DNA of 64,000 bases from Arthrobacter caoxuetaonis (GTDB lineage Bacteria > Actinomycetota > Actinomycetes > Actinomycetales > Micrococcaceae), in contig NZ_CP099466.1 in NCBI RefSeq assembly GCF_023921125.1, positions 2,046,001-2,110,000 on the forward strand. Direction: 5' to 3'. Below are positions 9,800 to 20,518 of this stretch, in pieces; the first letter of the stretch is position 1, and each line of letters begins with the position of its first letter. The position numbers and the translations under genes were made by a program. The notes beneath the pieces are model-generated. The model was not told where the DNA came from. It was given only the letters and a program-made list of their open reading frames with translations, and did not search any database.

Positions 9800-11230
9800 G
9801 TGACAGACAGTCAGAAATCCGACGAAACCACCGGAGCTGCTCCGGTTGAACAGCGCCCTTCGGCACCGAGTCCTGCCGCTTTTGCGGCACGGCACCCGGC
9901 ACCGGCACCGGCAGCGCCCCGCCCGGGCGCCGGAACAGCGGCACCGGTGGTGGCCGCTCCGGCGACCCACACCACTGCGCTTGATGAAGCCGCCAAGTTC
10001 GCCCGCATCGAAGACGACGGACACGTTTTCCTGCTCGTCAACGGCGAGGAATTCCCGGTTGGGCAGTACCCCGATGCGACACGCGAAGAGGCACTCGCCT
10101 ACTTTGTACGCAAGTACGACGACGCCATGAGCCAGGTCATCCTGCTGGAGCAGCGGCTGGCTGCGAAGGCGCCGGCCGGTGACATGCACAAGACCCTCAA
10201 ACACCTCGCCGAGCAGGTTGCCGAACGCAAGATGGTCGGCGACGTCCTGGCGCTCGATGCCCGCATCGCTTCCCTGGAGAACGGCATCAAGGAAGCCGAG
10301 GCCGCTGAGCGTGCCGAAGCCGAGGCCGTCCGCGCCCGCGAGCTTGCAGCCCGTGAAGCAATCGTGGCCGAGGCCGAAGAGATCGCTGCCAAGGATCCCG
10401 CAACGATCCAGTGGAAGACCAGCAGCAACCGGATGAACGAACTGTTCGAAGCGTGGAAGGCCGCGCAGAAGAACGGTCCGCGCCTGGGACGCAGCAACGA
10501 GGACTCCCTGTGGAAGCGGTTCCGTTCCGCCCGCACCGTCTTCGACCGGCACCGCCGCGCGTACTTCTCCCAGCTGGACAGCGAGAATGCCGAAGCCAAG
10601 AAGGCCAAGGAAGCACTCATCGCCCGCGCCGAAGCCCTCTCCACCTCGACGGACTGGGGCAACACCGCCGCCGAGTACCGGCTGTTGATGGATGAGTGGA
10701 AAGCCTCCAAGCGTGCCAGCCGCAAGGACGACGACGTACTGTGGGCCCGCTTCCGTGCCGCGCAGGACAAGTTCTTTGCAGCACGCCAGGCTGCCAACGA
10801 GGTCATCGACGAGGAATTCGCTGCGAACCTGGTCGTCAAGGAGGCACTGCTGAAGGAAGCGCAGGAGATCCTTCCCGTCACGGACCTCAACGCCGCCCGC
10901 AAGGCCCTGCAGTCGATCCGTGACCGCTGGGAAGAAGCAGGGAAGGTTCCCCGTGCCGACATGGGCCGGATGGAAGCCGGTATCCGCAAGGTTGAGGAAG
11001 CCGTCAAGGCTGCCGAAGACGAGCACTGGCAGCGCAGCAACCCGGAGACAAAGGCACGCACCAACAGCGCGCTGAGCCAGCTGGAAGCCGCTATTGCCTC
11101 CCTGAAGGACGAGCTCGCAGCCGCCGAAAAGAACGGCAACGCCAAGAAGATCGCTGATGCCCGCGAAGCGCTGGCCGCACGTGAGCAGTGGCTTGAGACT
11201 CTGCGCCGTTCCGCCCAGGACTTTTCCTAG
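9800..11230 (+). CDS. DUF349 coiled-coil protein
   Basis: 476 residues, GTG start. An Ala/Pro-rich N-terminal 60 residues are followed by long charged helices rich in Ala, Glu, Lys and Arg. DUF349-type repeats are visible as W-containing units (WKTSSNRMNELFEAWKAA, LWKRFRSARTVFDRHRRAYF, LMDEWKASKRASRKDDDVLW, IRDRWEEAGKVPR). No enzyme motif is seen. The family is common in actinobacteria and its biochemical role is not settled. A strong terminator follows 25 bases after the stop. Confidence 0.85.
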   Translation: MTDSQKSDETTGAAPVEQRPSAPSPAAFAARHPAPAPAAPRPGAGTAAPVVAAPATHTTALDEAAKFARIEDDGHVFLLVNGEEFPVGQYPDATREEALAYFVRKYDDAMSQVILLEQRLAAKAPAGDMHKTLKHLAEQVAERKMVGDVLALDARIASLENGIKEAEAAERAEAEAVRARELAAREAIVAEAEEIAAKDPATIQWKTSSNRMNELFEAWKAAQKNGPRLGRSNEDSLWKRFRSARTVFDRHRRAYFSQLDSENAEAKKAKEALIARAEALSTSTDWGNTAAEYRLLMDEWKASKRASRKDDDVLWARFRAAQDKFFAARQAANEVIDEEFAANLVVKEALLKEAQEILPVTDLNAARKALQSIRDRWEEAGKVPRADMGRMEAGIRKVEEAVKAAEDEHWQRSNPETKARTNSALSQLEAAIASLKDELAAAEKNGNAKKIADAREALAAREQWLETLRRSAQDFS

Positions 11231-11255
11231 GCACAGCCTGTACTGACACGGCACG

Positions 11256-11304
11256 AAGGTCCGGTCCCCGCTTATCCACAGGCGGGGACCGGACCTTTCG
11301 CTTT
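11256..11304 (+). terminator. Intrinsic terminator after the DUF349 gene
   Basis: A perfect 16-bp stem (AAGGTCCGGTCCCCGC, 10-base loop, exact complement at 11282-11297) ends in TT and is followed by TCGCTTT. It ends the cyclophilin-DUF349 unit. Confidence 0.8.
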
Positions 11305-11331
11305 AACTGACGGCCGGTACAGTCTGGAGGG

Positions 11332-11946
11332 ATGTCCCAGCCATGGCCGCTAGCCGGCACTATCCCAGAGATCACGTCCACCGGCGGGGCGCTCTTCCAC
11401 GCGGGGGAACTCTTCTCCGGGCCGGAACTGCACGGGATGTGCCGCGACGGGCTGCTCACCCGCGTGTACGGCTCCACGTACGTGCGGTGGGACGTCCGCC
11501 CCGGCCCGCTGGCAAGGGCCCTGGCGGCGCAGCACGCGCTGCCTGCACCTGTCCGCGGGCGCTACGTGTTCGGACGCCTCACAGCAGCATGGATCTTCGG
11601 CTGCGCTCCCCCGCCCGCGCGGCTGGCCCTGCTGGCTGATAACCGCCACCGCGGGACAGCGCTGCCGCCGTTCAGCGGCGCCGTCCTGCACGAGGTGGCA
11701 CTGGGTCCGGCTGACCGTCTGGATCTCGGCGGCGCAGCCGTGACGCAGCCGCTGCGGACCGCCGTCGACGTCGCCCTGCACTGTCCGCTTCCGGACGCCG
11801 TCGATGCCCTGGCGCGGATGGCACGTGAGCCCGGCTTGAACGCTTCGCTGGTCTATGTCCGGTCCCTGCTGCTCAGCATGCGCCGCGTGCCGGGGACCAA
11901 GCGGGCCCTCGAAGCCGTAGAAGCCGCCGCTGGGCCCCCGGGCTAG
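11332..11946 (+). CDS. AbiEi-antitoxin-like protein, no partner toxin visible
   Basis: 204 residues. The layout resembles the AbiEi/DUF559-associated proteins common in actinobacteria: an N-terminal winged-helix-like segment ([26 protein letters not shown]), then a middle domain with AAWIFGC and a [13 protein letters not shown] segment. No AbiEii nucleotidyltransferase or DUF559 nuclease is next to it, so a toxin-antitoxin role is not supported here. Its last 4 bases overlap the convergent rel gene. Function unknown. Confidence 0.6.
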   Translation: MSQPWPLAGTIPEITSTGGALFHAGELFSGPELHGMCRDGLLTRVYGSTYVRWDVRPGPLARALAAQHALPAPVRGRYVFGRLTAAWIFGCAPPPARLALLADNRHRGTALPPFSGAVLHEVALGPADRLDLGGAAVTQPLRTAVDVALHCPLPDAVDALARMAREPGLNASLVYVRSLLLSMRRVPGTKRALEAVEAAAGPPG

Positions 11947-14378
11947 ACGCGGCGCTGGCTGCCCGTGGTGCGGTAGACGTCGTAAACACCGTCGATCCGC
12001 CGGACGGCGCTGAGGATATGGGTCAGGTACTTCGGATCACCCATCTCGAAGACGAACTTCGACATAGCCACCCGGTCGCTGGAGGTGTTGACGCTCGCGG
12101 ACAGGATGTTCACGTGGTTCTCGGAGAGCACCCGTGTGACGTCCGAAAGCAGGCTCTTGCGGTCCAGTGCTTCAACCTGGATTTCCACCAGGAACACCGA
12201 GGACTGCGTAGGTGCCCAGTCCACCGAAACGATCCGGTCCGGCTGGTCTCTCAGTTCCTGGACGTTACGGCAGTCGTTGCGGTGTACTGAGACGCCGGAA
12301 CCGCGCGTCACGAACCCGACGATCGGATCAGGGGGGACGGGCGTGCAACACCGGGCCAGCTTCACCCAGACATCGCCCACTCCGCGGACGGTGACGCCGG
12401 AGTCGGAGAATTTGGGCCGCCGGGCGTTGGCGGAGGAGACCGGAGTCTCGGCCAGGTCCTCTTCGGCTCCCTGGTGCCCGCCCATGAGACCGACCAGATG
12501 TTCGATCACGTTCTGCGCTGAGGTGTGGCCGTCTCCGACAGCGGCGTACAGTGCCGAAATGTCCTGGTGATGGAGTTCCTGGGCCACCGCTACCAGGGCG
12601 TCGTGCGTCATCAGGCGCTGCAGCGGGAGGTTCTGCTTCCGCATCCCGCGGGTGAGCAGGTCCTTGCCCTTCTCGATCGCCTCTTCGCGGCGCTCCTTGG
12701 TGAACCACTGGCGGATCTTGTTACGGGCCCGCGGACTCTTGACGAAGCCCTGCCAATCCTGGCTGGGACCGGCGCCTTCTGCCTTGGAGGTGAAGATTTC
12801 CACCCAGTCACCGTGCTGGAGCTCGCTGTTGAGCGGTACCAGCTTGCCGTTGACCCGGGCACCGATGGTGCGGTGGCCCACCTCCGTGTGCACCGCGTAG
12901 GCGAAGTCCACCGGCGTGGAGCCTGCCGGAAGTGCCATGACCTCGCCCTTGGGCGTGAACACGAAGACTTCCCGGGCATTGATTTCAAAACGCAGCGAAT
13001 CCAGGAATTCATCCGGATCGGAGGTTTCCTGCTGCCAGTCCACCAGGGAGCGCAACCAGCCCATGTCTGAGTTGTCCGGAGCCGGAGCACCGTTCTTGGC
13101 GCTGTCCTTATACTTCCAGTGCGCGGCAACACCGTACTCGGCCCGCCGGTGCATGTCATGGGTGCGGATCTGGATTTCCACCGGCTTGCCGCCGGGGCCG
13201 ATCACCGTGGTGTGCAGCGACTGGTACATGTTGAACTTCGGCATCGCGATGTAGTCCTTGAAACGCCCGGGCAGGGGGTTCCAGCGGGCATGCAGCGCGC
13301 CGAGGGTGGCGTAGCAGTCACGGACGGAATCCACGAGGACGCGGACGCCCATCAGGTCATGGATGTCGTCGAAGTCCTTGCCCCGCACAATCATCTTTTG
13401 GTAGATCGAGTAATAGTGCTTGGGGCGGCCCGTGATGGTGGCCTTGATCTTCACGTTGTGCAGGTCGTCGGCGATCTGGCTGCGGACGGTGGCGAGGTAT
13501 TTCTCGCGCTCCGGAGTGCGGTCCCCGACCATCCGGACAATCTCTTCGTAGACCTTGGGATACAAGGCGGCAAACGAAAGGTCCTCAAGCTCCCACTTGA
13601 TCGTGTTCATGCCCAGCCGGTGGGCAAGCGGAGCGAAGATCTCCAGGGTTTCGCGGGCCTTGCGGGCGGAAGATTCGGGCGAGACAAAGCGCCAGGTCCG
13701 TGCGTTATGCAGGCGGTCCGCCAGTTTGATGACCAGCACACGGATGTCCTTGGCCATGGCCACGACCATCTTGCGCACGGTCTCGGACTGGGCTGCGTCG
13801 CCGAAGGTGACCTTGTCCAGCTTGGTGACTCCGTCGACCAGCATGGCGACTTCGGGACCGAAGTCGCTGCGGAGTTCATCCAGGGTGTAGGACGTGTCTT
13901 CGACCGTGTCATGCAGCAGGGCCGCAGCCAGGGTCGTGCCCGTCATGCCGAGCTCGGCAAGGATCGTCGCCACAGCTACCGGGTGGGTGATGTATGGATC
14001 GCCGCTCTTGCGCTTCTGGCCCTCGTGGCTGCGTTCCGCCACCAGGTAGGCACGCTGGATGAGGTCCAGGTCCTCCCGCGGGTTATTGGCCCGGACAGTG
14101 CGCAGCAGCGGCTCCAGCATGGGCGAATAGGCAGTTCCGCCGCGGCCGGCCAGGCGGGCAAGGCGCGCCCGGGTGCCGTGACGGCGGACGGGCACCGGGG
14201 GTTTCGGGGCCGTTTTTTGGGCACCCTTGGATGCCGGTTCCGCGGATCCGGAAACCGGCTGGAGGCCGGACGAACCGTTCTTCGAGGATTCTGGCTCCGG
14301 CGGATTCACCGTGCCCGGGGCTGCGGATGCACCCCGGTTTTTTCCTGCCTCATCGGCAGGCGTCGCGCTGTCGGCCAA
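11943..14378 (-). CDS. relA: Bifunctional (p)ppGpp synthetase/hydrolase (Rel)
   Basis: 811 residues. Makes and degrades the stringent-response alarmone. An 85-residue Pro/Ser/Ala-rich N-terminal extension precedes the HD hydrolase domain (HDTVEDT, His156-Asp157). The synthetase domain follows ([22 protein letters not shown]), then TGS ([28 protein letters not shown]) and a C-terminal ACT domain. Because the HD motif is intact it is a bifunctional Rel/SpoT-type enzyme. The TTG start has GAGAGGG upstream; a start further in would mainly remove the disordered extension. The gene follows secF on the same strand, as in M. tuberculosis but without apt between them. Confidence 0.93.
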   Translation of the reverse strand: MADSATPADEAGKNRGASAAPGTVNPPEPESSKNGSSGLQPVSGSAEPASKGAQKTAPKPPVPVRRHGTRARLARLAGRGGTAYSPMLEPLLRTVRANNPREDLDLIQRAYLVAERSHEGQKRKSGDPYITHPVAVATILAELGMTGTTLAAALLHDTVEDTSYTLDELRSDFGPEVAMLVDGVTKLDKVTFGDAAQSETVRKMVVAMAKDIRVLVIKLADRLHNARTWRFVSPESSARKARETLEIFAPLAHRLGMNTIKWELEDLSFAALYPKVYEEIVRMVGDRTPEREKYLATVRSQIADDLHNVKIKATITGRPKHYYSIYQKMIVRGKDFDDIHDLMGVRVLVDSVRDCYATLGALHARWNPLPGRFKDYIAMPKFNMYQSLHTTVIGPGGKPVEIQIRTHDMHRRAEYGVAAHWKYKDSAKNGAPAPDNSDMGWLRSLVDWQQETSDPDEFLDSLRFEINAREVFVFTPKGEVMALPAGSTPVDFAYAVHTEVGHRTIGARVNGKLVPLNSELQHGDWVEIFTSKAEGAGPSQDWQGFVKSPRARNKIRQWFTKERREEAIEKGKDLLTRGMRKQNLPLQRLMTHDALVAVAQELHHQDISALYAAVGDGHTSAQNVIEHLVGLMGGHQGAEEDLAETPVSSANARRPKFSDSGVTVRGVGDVWVKLARCCTPVPPDPIVGFVTRGSGVSVHRNDCRNVQELRDQPDRIVSVDWAPTQSSVFLVEIQVEALDRKSLLSDVTRVLSENHVNILSASVNTSSDRVAMSKFVFEMGDPKYLTHILSAVRRIDGVYDVYRTTGSQRRV

Positions 14379-14436
14379 CTGCTGCCCTCTCTTCCCGGTA
14401 TCTGCCCAGTCTATGCCTCCAAACTGCTGTGCTTAC

Positions 14437-14484
14437 ACCGCCGGTTCCGTTCTTCCCCCGGGGAGAAGGAACGGAACCGGCGGT
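14437..14484. terminator. Long inverted repeat between secF and rel
   Basis: A perfect 16-bp stem (ACCGCCGGTTCCGTTC and its complement) with a 16-base loop that can itself pair (CCCC/GGGG). It sits between the secF stop and the rel start. No clear T-run follows on either strand, so termination may be partial or assisted. Confidence 0.55.
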
Positions 14485-14502
14485 TGAGCCCAGCTGGAAG
14501 CC

Positions 14503-15525
14503 CTACGTTGCTGCGGTGGGAACTGCAGCCGAACGGGCGCTGTGTGCGCGCTGGTCATTGACGCGCTTGGCCTGCTTGACGATCTCCGGTTCCTTCCGGC
14601 GCAGCCAAGCATAAAGCGGTGCCGCCACGAACAAAGTTCCCAGGGTGCCCAGGATGATGCCGATGAACAGGGCCAGCGACAGGTCCTTCAGGGTGCCGGC
14701 GCCCAGGAGGTAGGCACCGATGAACAACACGGACGCCACGGGAAGCACTGCCACCACGGACGTGTTGATGGACCGCACCAGGGTCTGGTTGACCGCCAGG
14801 TTCACCTGTTCCGCGAACGTCCGCTTGGTCTGTTTCTCCAGGTTCGCCGTGTTCTCCCGAATCTTGTCGAAGACCACCACGGTGTCATACAGCGAGTAGC
14901 TCAACACGGTCAGGAAGCCGATGATCGCCGACGGCGTCACCTCGAATCCACTGAGTGAGTAGAGCCCCGCCGTCGTGATCATGACGGCGAGCAGTCCGGT
15001 GACCGCCGCGAGGGACATTTTCCAGGTGCGGAAGTACAGTGCCATCAAGATGGCGGCAAGGGCCACGAAGACGACGAGGCCTACCAACGCCTGGCGGCTG
15101 ACGTCATTGCCCCAGGTAGGACCTATGAACGTAGAGGTCACGTTGTCTTCGGTGACGCCGTAGTCCTCGGCCAGTGCGGCCTTGACCTCGAGCGTCTCGT
15201 CGTCGCTGAGTTCCTCTGTCTGGATCCGCATGGTGCCCGGGGAAATGTTGGTGACCCGGGGATCGGAGCCGGAGACGACGCCGGCTACCGCTTCTTCGCC
15301 CACGGAGACCTCGGTGTTTTCCACGCCCGAGACGGTGAATTCGGAACCGCCCCTGAAGTCGATGCCGAGATTGAACCCGCCCTTGACGACGGGAATCAGG
15401 ATCGAGAGCAGAATGGCGGCAGCTGCGACGATAAACCACAGCTTGTAACGGCCCACGAAGTTGTAGGAGCGCTTGCCGGTGTAAAGCTCATTGCCGAACC
15501 TGGCGAATCTGGGGAGCTCGCTCAT
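14503..15525 (-). CDS. secF: Protein translocase subunit SecF
   Basis: 340 residues, six membrane segments expected. It works with SecD to pull preproteins through SecYEG using the proton motive force. The FRGGSEF motif after the first membrane segment (LGIDFRGGSEFTV) and the SYSLYDTVVVFDKIREN region of the fourth segment are diagnostic. The start overlaps the secD stop by one base (TGATG), implying coupled translation. Confidence 0.95.
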   Translation of the reverse strand: MSELPRFARFGNELYTGKRSYNFVGRYKLWFIVAAAAILLSILIPVVKGGFNLGIDFRGGSEFTVSGVENTEVSVGEEAVAGVVSGSDPRVTNISPGTMRIQTEELSDDETLEVKAALAEDYGVTEDNVTSTFIGPTWGNDVSRQALVGLVVFVALAAILMALYFRTWKMSLAAVTGLLAVMITTAGLYSLSGFEVTPSAIIGFLTVLSYSLYDTVVVFDKIRENTANLEKQTKRTFAEQVNLAVNQTLVRSINTSVVAVLPVASVLFIGAYLLGAGTLKDLSLALFIGIILGTLGTLFVAAPLYAWLRRKEPEIVKQAKRVNDQRAHSARSAAVPTAAT

Positions 15526-17363
15526 CAGTTGCCCTCCTTTTCCGCATCGCGGCCGGGACCGGCCATGGAATCCTGCTTGTTCTGCTCGTCCGGCGCTGCG
15601 GCCGTGGAGCTCTTGCCGCCATCGGCCTCACGCTGGGCGGCAGCCTCGGCTGCACGGCGCTCGGCGATGGTCATGCGGCGTTCAGCCTCGCGTGCTGCGC
15701 CCTTGTTCTTGCCCTTGGCCGCGGCCGGTGCTGCCGCGGACCCGGAGGTATTCGCAGCTGCATCACCTGCAGGCGCCGGCTCGCGCAGGCGTCCTGCGCC
15801 CCGGTAGACCGGGACTGCACCAAGACGTGTTGCGTCCAGTCCGGACCACTTGTGGCCCTTGCCGAAGAACTTGGTCTTGGCCAGGAGGACCATCACCGGG
15901 TGCGTAAACATAAAGACGACGATGAGGTCGGCGATAGCCGTAAGGCCGAGCGTAAATGCGAAGCCGCGGACGTTGCCGACAGCCACGAAGTAGAGCACGA
16001 CGGCGGCCAGCAGGTTCACTGCCTTGGAGGCCAGGACGGTGCGCTTGGCACGCTTCCAGCCGTTGTCCACGGCGGACACCAGTCCCCTGCCGTCACGCAG
16101 CTCATCGCGGATTCGTTCGAAGTAGACGATGAACGAGTCGGCTGTGAGGCCGATGGCCACAATCAGGCCTGCGACGCCGGCCAGTGACAGCCGGTAGTTG
16201 TGGGACCAGCCGAGGATCGCGATGGCCAGGTAAGTCAGGACGCCGGCGACAACCAGGGACGCGATCGTCACGAAGCCCAGCGCCCGGTACTGGAACAGTG
16301 AGTACACCGCCACGAGGATCAGGCCGATGATGCCGGCGACCAGGCCCATGCGGAGCTGGTCGGCACCGAGGGTCGCGGAAACCTGCTGTTCGCTCTGGAT
16401 GTCGAAGCTGATGGGCAGGGCGCCGTACTTCAGCTGCTCGGAAAGCGCCTTTGCGCTCTCCTGGGTGAACTGGCCCGTGATCTGTGCGTTGCCGTCCGTG
16501 ATCAGCACGTTCATCGACGGTGCGGAGATGACCTGGCCGTCGAGCACAATGGCGAACTGGTTCTGCGGGCTTCCGTCACCGAAGGTCAGCAGACGCTCCG
16601 AGACGGCCCGGAACTTCTCCGTACCTTCGCCGTTGAAGTCCAGGTTGACTGCCCACTCGTTCAGGGACTGGCCCTGGCCGGTCTGGGCCATCCCGAAGCT
16701 GGCGTCTTCCAGCATGGATCCGGGGACCTCCACCGGACCGAGGATGTACTTGCCGGCGGTGCCCGGCTCGCAGGCAACCATGGCCTGGTCCGCGGGGGCG
16801 GGCTCAACGGAGGCTTCAAGCGCTGCCGGGTCCAGGCAGTTGGTGCTCTCGAATTCCTTGTACAGCTCAGGCGTAACCCAGTTCATGTCCGAACCGTTTT
16901 CCGGCTCGGCCGTGGGTGCCGGCAGCTGGTCATCCGGCGTCGGCGTCTCCGCGGCAGGAGCCTGTCCGGGCCCGCCCAGGATCACCGAGCGGAACTCCAT
17001 GGCAGCCGAGGCCTGGATCAACGCACGGGTTTCAGCGGAAGGCGTACCCGGGAGCGAGACGACGACGTTGCGGCCGGACTGCGTGGTGATCTCCGCTTCG
17101 GAGACACCGCTTCCGTCCACCCGCTGGCGGATGATCTCCACAGCCTGGTCGAGCTGCTCCTGGCTGATCTGCGTATCACCGCCGGTAACCTTCGGGGCGA
17201 GGATCATCTGGGTGCCGCCCTCAAGGTCCAGGGCAAGCTTCGGAGTCCAGGTGGCGTTGCTCCACATGGAGCCGCCGCCGAGCAAAAGGGCCAGGGCAGC
17301 AAAAAGGACGCCCAACCAAATGAGCGTCTTTTTCGCGGCCGGGCCGGAGCCGTTTCGAGGCAT
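15525..17363 (-). CDS. secD: Protein translocase subunit SecD
   Basis: 612 residues. LALDLEGGTQMIL follows the first membrane segment and GLTADSFIVYFERIRDELRDG marks the conserved fourth. The large extracytoplasmic domain contains an Ala/Pro/Glu-rich insertion. A highly charged 80-residue cytoplasmic tail is rich in Ala, Arg and Lys. The gene lies between yajC and secF, as in other actinobacteria. ATG start. Confidence 0.95.
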   Translation of the reverse strand: MPRNGSGPAAKKTLIWLGVLFAALALLLGGGSMWSNATWTPKLALDLEGGTQMILAPKVTGGDTQISQEQLDQAVEIIRQRVDGSGVSEAEITTQSGRNVVVSLPGTPSAETRALIQASAAMEFRSVILGGPGQAPAAETPTPDDQLPAPTAEPENGSDMNWVTPELYKEFESTNCLDPAALEASVEPAPADQAMVACEPGTAGKYILGPVEVPGSMLEDASFGMAQTGQGQSLNEWAVNLDFNGEGTEKFRAVSERLLTFGDGSPQNQFAIVLDGQVISAPSMNVLITDGNAQITGQFTQESAKALSEQLKYGALPISFDIQSEQQVSATLGADQLRMGLVAGIIGLILVAVYSLFQYRALGFVTIASLVVAGVLTYLAIAILGWSHNYRLSLAGVAGLIVAIGLTADSFIVYFERIRDELRDGRGLVSAVDNGWKRAKRTVLASKAVNLLAAVVLYFVAVGNVRGFAFTLGLTAIADLIVVFMFTHPVMVLLAKTKFFGKGHKWSGLDATRLGAVPVYRGAGRLREPAPAGDAAANTSGSAAAPAAAKGKNKGAAREAERRMTIAERRAAEAAAQREADGGKSSTAAAPDEQNKQDSMAGPGRDAEKEGN

Positions 17364-17450
17364 AAGGGTTTTCCTTTAGGGCGTAAGCGCCGGAGACAGT
17401 GTGGTCCGGCGGGCCCGCGGCATCAGTGAAGCCGCAGGCCCTCGGAGAGT

Positions 17451-17933
17451 CTAGTTGTCTTTCTTGTTCTCGCGGTTCAGGCGCTCGAGAGTTTCCTCGG
17501 CAGTCTCCTCCTGCGCGGCAGCGTCGTCGCGTGCGGCGTCAGCAGTTTCCGTGCGCGGAGTTTCACCGGTCAGGGACGAAGCATCATCCGGTACGACGGT
17601 TTCCGTCTCTTCTTCCACCGGAGTCGTCGTGACCACCTTAGTGAGGGCCTGCAGGTGGATGGTTGCGGTGTTGCCGGGCGAGAGTTCCAGGACGGCCTTG
17701 TTCTCTTCCTGGTCGACGGAGACGATGGTGCCGAACAGGCCGAACTGCGTCATGACCTCGGTGCCCGGAACCATCTGGGTCCGCTGCTCCTGGACGGTCT
17801 TCTGGGTCTTCTTCTGCTTTCGGAACATCATGATGATGAACAGGCCAAGAAGAACGGGCAGAAGAAGGCTCGTCAGGTCAAAACCACCCTGGTTGGTGTT
17901 TTCGCTGGTCTGGGCCAAGACATTCAAGAACAC
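17451..17933 (-). CDS. yajC: Preprotein translocase subunit YajC
   Basis: 160 residues: a single N-terminal membrane segment (about residues 20-36, LTSLLLPVLLGLFIIMMF), a basic stretch (RKQKKTQKTVQ) and the YajC core (MVPGTEVMTQFGLFGTIVSVD), then an acidic tail. I placed the start at GTG 17933, just before the short periplasmic N-terminus, because the upstream extension is not YajC-like; no strong ribosome site decides it. First gene of the yajC-secD-secF cluster, downstream of ruvB. Confidence 0.88.
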   Translation of the reverse strand: MFLNVLAQTSENTNQGGFDLTSLLLPVLLGLFIIMMFRKQKKTQKTVQEQRTQMVPGTEVMTQFGLFGTIVSVDQEENKAVLELSPGNTATIHLQALTKVVTTTPVEEETETVVPDDASSLTGETPRTETADAARDDAAAQEETAEETLERLNRENKKDN

Positions 17934-18129
17934 GAAGGGTTCCGTTTCTGTTGCGGTGTAAAGGTCGGTTAGTCGATCTTGCGCGGCTGCCTGCCGCTCC
18001 GGGCTGCCCACCCTGCGCAGGCAGGAGGGCACGCCGGAGGGCGCAAGCGTTTGATCAGTCTAAGGGACAACGCAGCGCCAGCCGCTTAAGTTTCATTCTG
18101 CATCTCTTCGGCGGCGTTTGCATCCCGGC

Positions 18130-19188
18130 TTAGTTCTCCCCGGAAGTACCCGAAACCGGCAGATCCGGCAGGAGCTGCGCGGCGGCGTCGGGCATCTGCA
18201 GCCCGAGGTGTTCCCAGGCCGCGCGTGTCGCAATCCGGCCCCGCGGTGTCCTGCCCAGCAGTCCTTCGCGGACCAGGTACGGCTCGGCGACCGTCTCGAC
18301 AGTCTCCGGTTCTTCCCCGACGGCGATGGCCAGGGTGGAAAGTCCCACCGGTCCCCCGCCGAACTTGGTGACCAGCGCATGGAGCACGGAGCGGTCCAGC
18401 CGGTCCAGGCCGCGGGCGTCCACCTCATACATGTCCAGTGCGGCCCCGGCAGAGCGCGCGTCGATCTGGTCGATGCCGTGCACGAGCGCCCAGTCACGCA
18501 CACGGCGCAGCAGGCGGTTGGCAATTCGCGGCGTACCGCGGGACCGGCCGGCGACCTCCGCAAAGCCCGCCGAGTTCACCTTCATGTCCATGAGCATGGC
18601 GGAGCGGCGCAGGACCAGTTCCAGCTCGGCCGTGGAGTAGAACTCCAGGTGGCCGGTGAAGCCGAAACGGTCGCGCAGGGGGCCGGGAAGCAGGCCGGCG
18701 CGGGTGGTGGCGCCGACCAGGGTGAACGGCGGGAGGTCGAGCGGGATCGCCGTCGCGCCTGCGCCCTTGCCCACCACGATGTCCACGCGGAAGTCTTCCA
18801 TCGCCATGTACAGCATTTCCTCGGCGGGACGGGACATGCGGTGGATTTCGTCCAGGAAGAGCACCTCGCCCTCCGTGAGGGAGGAGAGGATGGCGGCGAG
18901 ATCGCCTGCGTGCTGGATCGCTGGGCCGGAGCTGATCCGCAGCGGTGCATTCATCTCGGCGGCAATGATCATGGACAGGGTGGTCTTGCCCAGACCCGGC
19001 GGCCCGGAAAGCAGGACGTGGTCTGCGCTCCGTCCGCGCAGCCGGGATGCTTCCAGCACCAGTGAGAGCTGTTCGCGGACGCGCTTCTGGCCCACGAAGT
19101 CGTCAAGGTTCTTGGGGCGCAGCGCGGCTTCGACGGCCTTGTCGTCGGGGTCCGGCGTCGGTGTGGTGAGCGTTTCGGCGGAAGACAC
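18130..19188 (-). CDS. ruvB: Holliday junction branch-migration ATPase RuvB
   Basis: 352 residues. Walker [10 protein letters not shown], Walker B LFLDEIH, the sensor region GATTRAG and the C-terminal winged helix ([15 protein letters not shown]) are present. RuvB hexamers drive branch migration at RuvA-bound junctions. GTG at 19188 lies just after the ruvA stop and gives a family-typical length; an in-frame ATG at 19236 would add 16 residues inside ruvA and is less likely. Together with ruvA and ruvC it forms the resolvasome operon. Confidence 0.94.
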   Translation of the reverse strand: MSSAETLTTPTPDPDDKAVEAALRPKNLDDFVGQKRVREQLSLVLEASRLRGRSADHVLLSGPPGLGKTTLSMIIAAEMNAPLRISSGPAIQHAGDLAAILSSLTEGEVLFLDEIHRMSRPAEEMLYMAMEDFRVDIVVGKGAGATAIPLDLPPFTLVGATTRAGLLPGPLRDRFGFTGHLEFYSTAELELVLRRSAMLMDMKVNSAGFAEVAGRSRGTPRIANRLLRRVRDWALVHGIDQIDARSAGAALDMYEVDARGLDRLDRSVLHALVTKFGGGPVGLSTLAIAVGEEPETVETVAEPYLVREGLLGRTPRGRIATRAAWEHLGLQMPDAAAQLLPDLPVSGTSGEN

Positions 19189-19189
19189 T

Positions 19190-19819
19190 CTAGCCGGCCT
19201 GCTTCTGCGGTGCCCGGCGGGTGCCGTCCTGGCCAAGACGCCTGAGCGTCAGGCGGAGGATCTCCGCTACGTTGCCGGAGGCTGCGGCGTCGGGATGCTC
19301 CGCAGCGGTGGCGTCCACTGCTGCTGCGGCGTCCTTCTCCGACCAGCCCAGGCCGGTCATGGCGGAGAGCACCTGGTCATTCCAGGCCGGGACGCCGGCG
19401 GGAGCTTCCTCGGTGCCGTGCGGCACCAGCTTGTCCGCCAGTTCCAGCACAATCCGGCGCGCCCCTTTGGGACCGATGCCGGACACCTTGCTGAATGCCT
19501 TGTCGTCCCCGGTGGACGCGGCCACCCGGATAGCCTCCGGGCTGTGCACCGCCAGGACTGCCAGGGCCAGCCGGGGGCCCACCCCGCTGACGCTGAGCAG
19601 CGCCTCGAATACTTCCCGCTCCCCCGGATCCGCGAACCCGAAGAGCGTCATGGAGTCCTCACGCACGATCAGCGCCGTGTGCACCTGTGCTTCCGCCCCG
19701 GGCCGGAGCCCTGAGAGGGTTTGCGGCGTCGCCTGGACGAGCATGCCGATGCCGTTGACGTCGAGGACGGCGGAAGAAGGGCCGACGTGCGATACAACAC
19801 CGCGCAGCGAGGCGATCAT
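19190..19819 (-). CDS. ruvA: Holliday junction DNA helicase subunit RuvA
   Basis: 209 residues. OB-fold start [13 protein letters not shown], two helix-hairpin-helix motifs ([13 protein letters not shown] and [16 protein letters not shown]) and the RuvB-binding C-terminal domain. Tetramers grip the four-way junction. It sits between ruvC and ruvB on the same strand. Confidence 0.95.
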   Translation of the reverse strand: MIASLRGVVSHVGPSSAVLDVNGIGMLVQATPQTLSGLRPGAEAQVHTALIVREDSMTLFGFADPGEREVFEALLSVSGVGPRLALAVLAVHSPEAIRVAASTGDDKAFSKVSGIGPKGARRIVLELADKLVPHGTEEAPAGVPAWNDQVLSAMTGLGWSEKDAAAAVDATAAEHPDAAASGNVAEILRLTLRRLGQDGTRRAPQKQAG

Positions 19820-19902
19820 GGGGAGACTCCGTGCATTGATCCGATTGCAGAATAGAACATATCTACGAACAGCCTACTGGTCCGGCAGGCATTTCCGGCA
19901 CT

Positions 19903-20511
19903 TTAGAAGCGGGCGCGTTTTGCCTTGGCCTCGGCCTCGGCCCAAAGCCGCTGCGCCGCAGTCAGCCCGCCCTGCACCGGACCGCCGCCGGAGGAGGCCG
20001 ATCCCTGCGTGGCTGCCTGCCCCGGTCCAAGCGCGCCGCGCCGCCACGCATGGGTGATGGCCAGCGCCAGCGCATCGGCGGCGTCGGCCGGCCGCGGCAT
20101 TTCGGTGAGCCGCAGAATCTTGGTCACCATGCGTCCCACGGCTTCCTTGTTGGCAGAGCCGGAGCCGGTCACCGCGGCTTTCACCTCGGTCGGGGTATGG
20201 AGCGCCACCGGAATTCCACGGCGGGCAGCGGCAGCAATAACGACGCCGGAGGCCTGGGCCGTGCCCATCACCGTGGACACATTGAGCTGGCTGAACACCC
20301 GTTCCACGGCAAGAACGTCCGGGGAGTGCGTATCCAGCCACAGCTCAATGGCTTCGGAGATCGCCAGCAGCCGCGCGTCCAGCGCTGTACCGGCTTCGGT
20401 CCCCGCGACACCGACGGCCACCAGGGTGGCACGCCGGTTGCCTTCGACGTCCACGACGCCCAATCCGCAGCGGGTCAGTCCCGGGTCAACTCCCAGGACC
20501 CGGAGAGGCAC
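19903..20511 (-). CDS. ruvC: Crossover junction endonuclease RuvC
   Basis: 202 residues, GTG start. [12 protein letters not shown] holds the first catalytic Asp, LAVERVF the Glu and [12 protein letters not shown] the C-terminal acidic residues. It cuts Holliday junctions delivered by RuvAB. A Gly/Ser/Ala-rich, basic C-terminal tail extends beyond the core. Seven bases after yebC. Confidence 0.95.
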   Translation of the reverse strand: MPLRVLGVDPGLTRCGLGVVDVEGNRRATLVAVGVAGTEAGTALDARLLAISEAIELWLDTHSPDVLAVERVFSQLNVSTVMGTAQASGVVIAAAARRGIPVALHTPTEVKAAVTGSGSANKEAVGRMVTKILRLTEMPRPADAADALALAITHAWRRGALGPGQAATQGSASSGGGPVQGGLTAAQRLWAEAEAKAKRARF

Positions 20512-20518
20512 GCGGTGC

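Noticed and set aside
9794..11254. A 486-codon minus-strand frame over the DUF349 gene
   Set aside because: The plus-strand product has DUF349 repeats and a matching terminator; the minus frame has no recognisable features.
11332..11946. Complete AbiE toxin-antitoxin system
   Set aside because: Only an AbiEi-like protein is present; no nucleotidyltransferase toxin follows, and the next gene is convergent rel.
13119..14561. A 480-codon plus-strand frame opposite rel
   Set aside because: Rel domains cover the same bases on the other strand in the correct order.
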